Below are positions 30,775 to 32,112 of a stretch of 32,112 nt of DNA, in pieces (positions within the stretch are counted from its first letter, which is position 1; each line of letters begins with the position of its first letter). The position numbers and the translations under genes are program-made. The notes beneath the pieces are model-generated. The model had not been told where the DNA came from. It made no database searches and saw nothing but the letters and a program-made list of their open reading frames with translations. Source of the DNA: Oscillospiraceae bacterium (GTDB lineage: Bacteria; Bacillota; Clostridia; Oscillospirales; Ruminococcaceae); assembly GCA_017555565.1 (NCBI GenBank), contig JAFZGF010000049.1, forward strand, positions 1-32,112, read 5' to 3'.

Positions 30775-31992
30775 TTATTCTTCAGTTTTTTCTGTTCTTA
30801 CAGCAGCGGCTTCCTGTGCTTCTCTTGCACGTCTTTCCATAACTGCAGCAATTTCTTCATCAGACATTCTGCAGTTGTGTTCGTAGTCATAGATGCCTTC
30901 TTTTTTCCATTTGTAGATTCTTACTCTGGATAATATGAGCATAGACACCATAACAACGCCCATAAAGATCATAAAGCTGATCATAAATTTAACATAGAGC
31001 ATCCATTCTGGGCTGAGCTGGTTATGTGTGCCGCCCAGAACGTCTGACAGGTCGTAAACAGATGTCATACCCTGCTGGAAACGGTATTGACTTGCCAGTG
31101 CCAGAAGTGCCCATGAAGCATCGTCCTTATTGCCTTTTTTAGCTGTTTCGTCAAAAGAGAAGGAGCCATTGTCACGTGCATATTTCATAACCCAGGAAAT
31201 AAGGTCTTTGCCGTCTACGTCTGTTGCGTCAACGCCTGCTGTGTTGAGAGCAATAACAGTTTTGATGATATCCATTGGTGCAGCATCTTCGCTGATATTG
31301 GCTTTCAGGTATCCAACGCCTGATGCTGCTGCATCTGCAACTTCATCACCTTCACCTGTAAGGATAAGGCCTGTTACAGCAGAAGCAGTTACTTCGATTT
31401 CGGAAACTTCGCCCATATTTGCATAGCTGAAGGAACCATCTGCTTTCTGAAGTTCCATTGTGAAGTCGATAAGGTCCCGTCTTGTAAGGTCGCCACCTTC
31501 AGATGGTGTGTATTTACCTGATTCAAGTGCTGTAAGTGCATCAACTTTGTTAAGGTAGCCACCCATCATTACAACATTGTCATAGCTGATGCCCTTCAGA
31601 AGGTCACCGGAGTTTGCCCAGTTTGCATAGATACCTGCAGTTGTCATTGCAAGGATTGCATCTGGATAACCTTCAGCATAAACAATTTTTTTACTGCCGT
31701 CACCAAGAACATAGCCATTTGTTTTGATAAGGTGGTCAAGTTTGTTTACATAGTTTGTTGTAAGGCTGTGCCAGTAGTCAATATATGTACTTCTATTGAG
31801 AGCAATAATAGCTGTTTCGTCACCGTAAGTTGGTGCTGTTACTTCTTTTAAGATATATTCACTTGTGTTGTTGATAGCCTGCACCAGTTCTGCGTTTGTT
31901 TCATCTGCTTCGATGCCGGATGAGCAACCAACCAGTGACAGGGATAAAATTACCGCCATAACCAATGCGGTAATACGTTTAAAAGTTTTCAT
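30775..31992 (-). CDS. Lipoprotein with alpha/alpha-toroid (terpene-cyclase-like) domain and C-terminal membrane anchor
   Basis: 405 residues from the ATG at 31992 with a GGAGGAA site; an upstream start at 32031 would overlap the promoter. The signal peptide ends in L-V-G-C (Cys23), a lipobox. The body has repeated helical units with Q-K-A-D-G-S-F-S-Y and R-D-N-G-S-F-S-F plus A-S-W-A-L-L-A-L, the Q-x-x-G-S-F/W style seen in prenyltransferase and squalene-cyclase-like toroids. A single membrane helix (about residues 337-358) is followed by a 46-residue charged tail rich in Glu, Ala and Arg. The protein would be anchored twice, with the toroid outside. The active acid motif of real cyclases is not seen, so it is probably a binding or scaffold protein. 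Confidence 0.75.
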   Translation of the reverse strand: MKTFKRITALVMAVILSLSLVGCSSGIEADETNAELVQAINNTSEYILKEVTAPTYGDETAIIALNRSTYIDYWHSLTTNYVNKLDHLIKTNGYVLGDGSKKIVYAEGYPDAILAMTTAGIYANWANSGDLLKGISYDNVVMMGGYLNKVDALTALESGKYTPSEGGDLTRRDLIDFTMELQKADGSFSYANMGEVSEIEVTASAVTGLILTGEGDEVADAAASGVGYLKANISEDAAPMDIIKTVIALNTAGVDATDVDGKDLISWVMKYARDNGSFSFDETAKKGNKDDASWALLALASQYRFQQGMTSVYDLSDVLGGTHNQLSPEWMLYVKFMISFMIFMGVVMVSMLILSRVRIYKWKKEGIYDYEHNCRMSDEEIAAVMERRAREAQEAAAVRTEKTEE

Positions 31993-32034
31993 TTTTCCTC
32001 CAAGTTTACAGATAAACTGTAGTTCATACATAAT

Positions 32035-32063
32035 AATTTACCAAATATGCGCAATAATGTCAA
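32035..32063 (-). promoter_or_regulatory. Promoter of the lipoprotein gene
   Basis: Minus strand TTGACA (32058-32063, perfect consensus -35), 17 bases, TAAATT (32035-32040). It is about 43 bases upstream of the ATG. Beyond it to the window end I see no gene. Confidence 0.75.
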
Positions 32064-32112
32064 TTTAATATAAAAAATAACTGTTAAATTTCACAATTAT
32101 ATGGTAAAATAA

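Noticed and set aside
1-32112. CRISPR array or prophage genes
   Set aside because: No regularly spaced repeats, Cas-like, integrase, transposase or phage structural genes were seen. The only direct repeat pair of note is the tRNA-end duplication.

Overview
The window looks like chromosomal DNA of an anaerobic, low-to-moderate G+C Gram-positive bacterium, most likely class Clostridia (Bacillota), possibly a gut Oscillospirales or Lachnospirales member. The reasons are the dgt-dnaG-rpoD macromolecular-synthesis cluster, strong AGGAGG-type ribosome binding sites, TTGACA/TATAAT promoters, dense hairpin plus T-run terminators, DegV proteins, an Rrf2 regulator, lipoprotein signal peptides, an AlgI/DHHW pair and an anaerobic aspartate/fumarate/malate gene set. 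The genus cannot be fixed from the sequence alone.

Layout. 1-1771: 3' end of an MBOAT O-acyltransferase gene and its DHHW/AlgX-like partner (extracytoplasmic O-acetylation). 1801-2560: a small membrane protein and a GNAT acetyltransferase, divergently transcribed from overlapping promoters. 2601-5296: ornithine cyclodeaminase-family enzyme, MntP/YtaF-like membrane protein, and an aldo/keto reductase with an iron-sulfur tail. 5357-7126: a surface lipoprotein flavin reductase of the fumarate reductase family with a covalent-FMN domain. 7406-11771 (minus): dgt, dnaG, rpoD and an Rrf2 regulator. 11891-16008 (minus): a MarR regulator and a heterodimeric ABC exporter, with a clear operator lying on a near-consensus promoter. 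16114-18217 (minus): the paired DUF4130 and radical SAM proteins predicted to act on DNA, divergent from a YbaK-type deacylase (18357-18833). 18990-21792: two alpha/beta-hydrolase esterases followed by an ATP-grasp ligase, the best candidate here for an uncharacterised system. 21900-22343: ElaA-like GNAT. 22468-24722 (minus): radical SAM/SPASM protein, acetamidase/formamidase and a SnoaL-like protein. 24850-27778 (minus): aspartase, malic enzyme and a small zinc-ribbon membrane protein. 27779-28540: no convincing gene, but terminators, inverted repeats and a duplicated tRNA 3' end. 28541-28628 (minus): tRNA-Ser(GGA). 28735-30609 (minus): two tandem DegV proteins. 30775-31992 (minus): a lipoprotein with an alpha/alpha-toroid (terpene-cyclase-like) domain and a membrane anchor.

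How the genes may work together. Aspartase makes fumarate from aspartate. Malic enzyme oxidises malate to pyruvate, with the linking fumarase presumably elsewhere. The surface flavoprotein could use fumarate or a related enoate as electron acceptor. This is an inferred aspartate-fermenting, anaerobic-respiring lifestyle. The rest is housekeeping replication/transcription, drug export and cell-surface modification.
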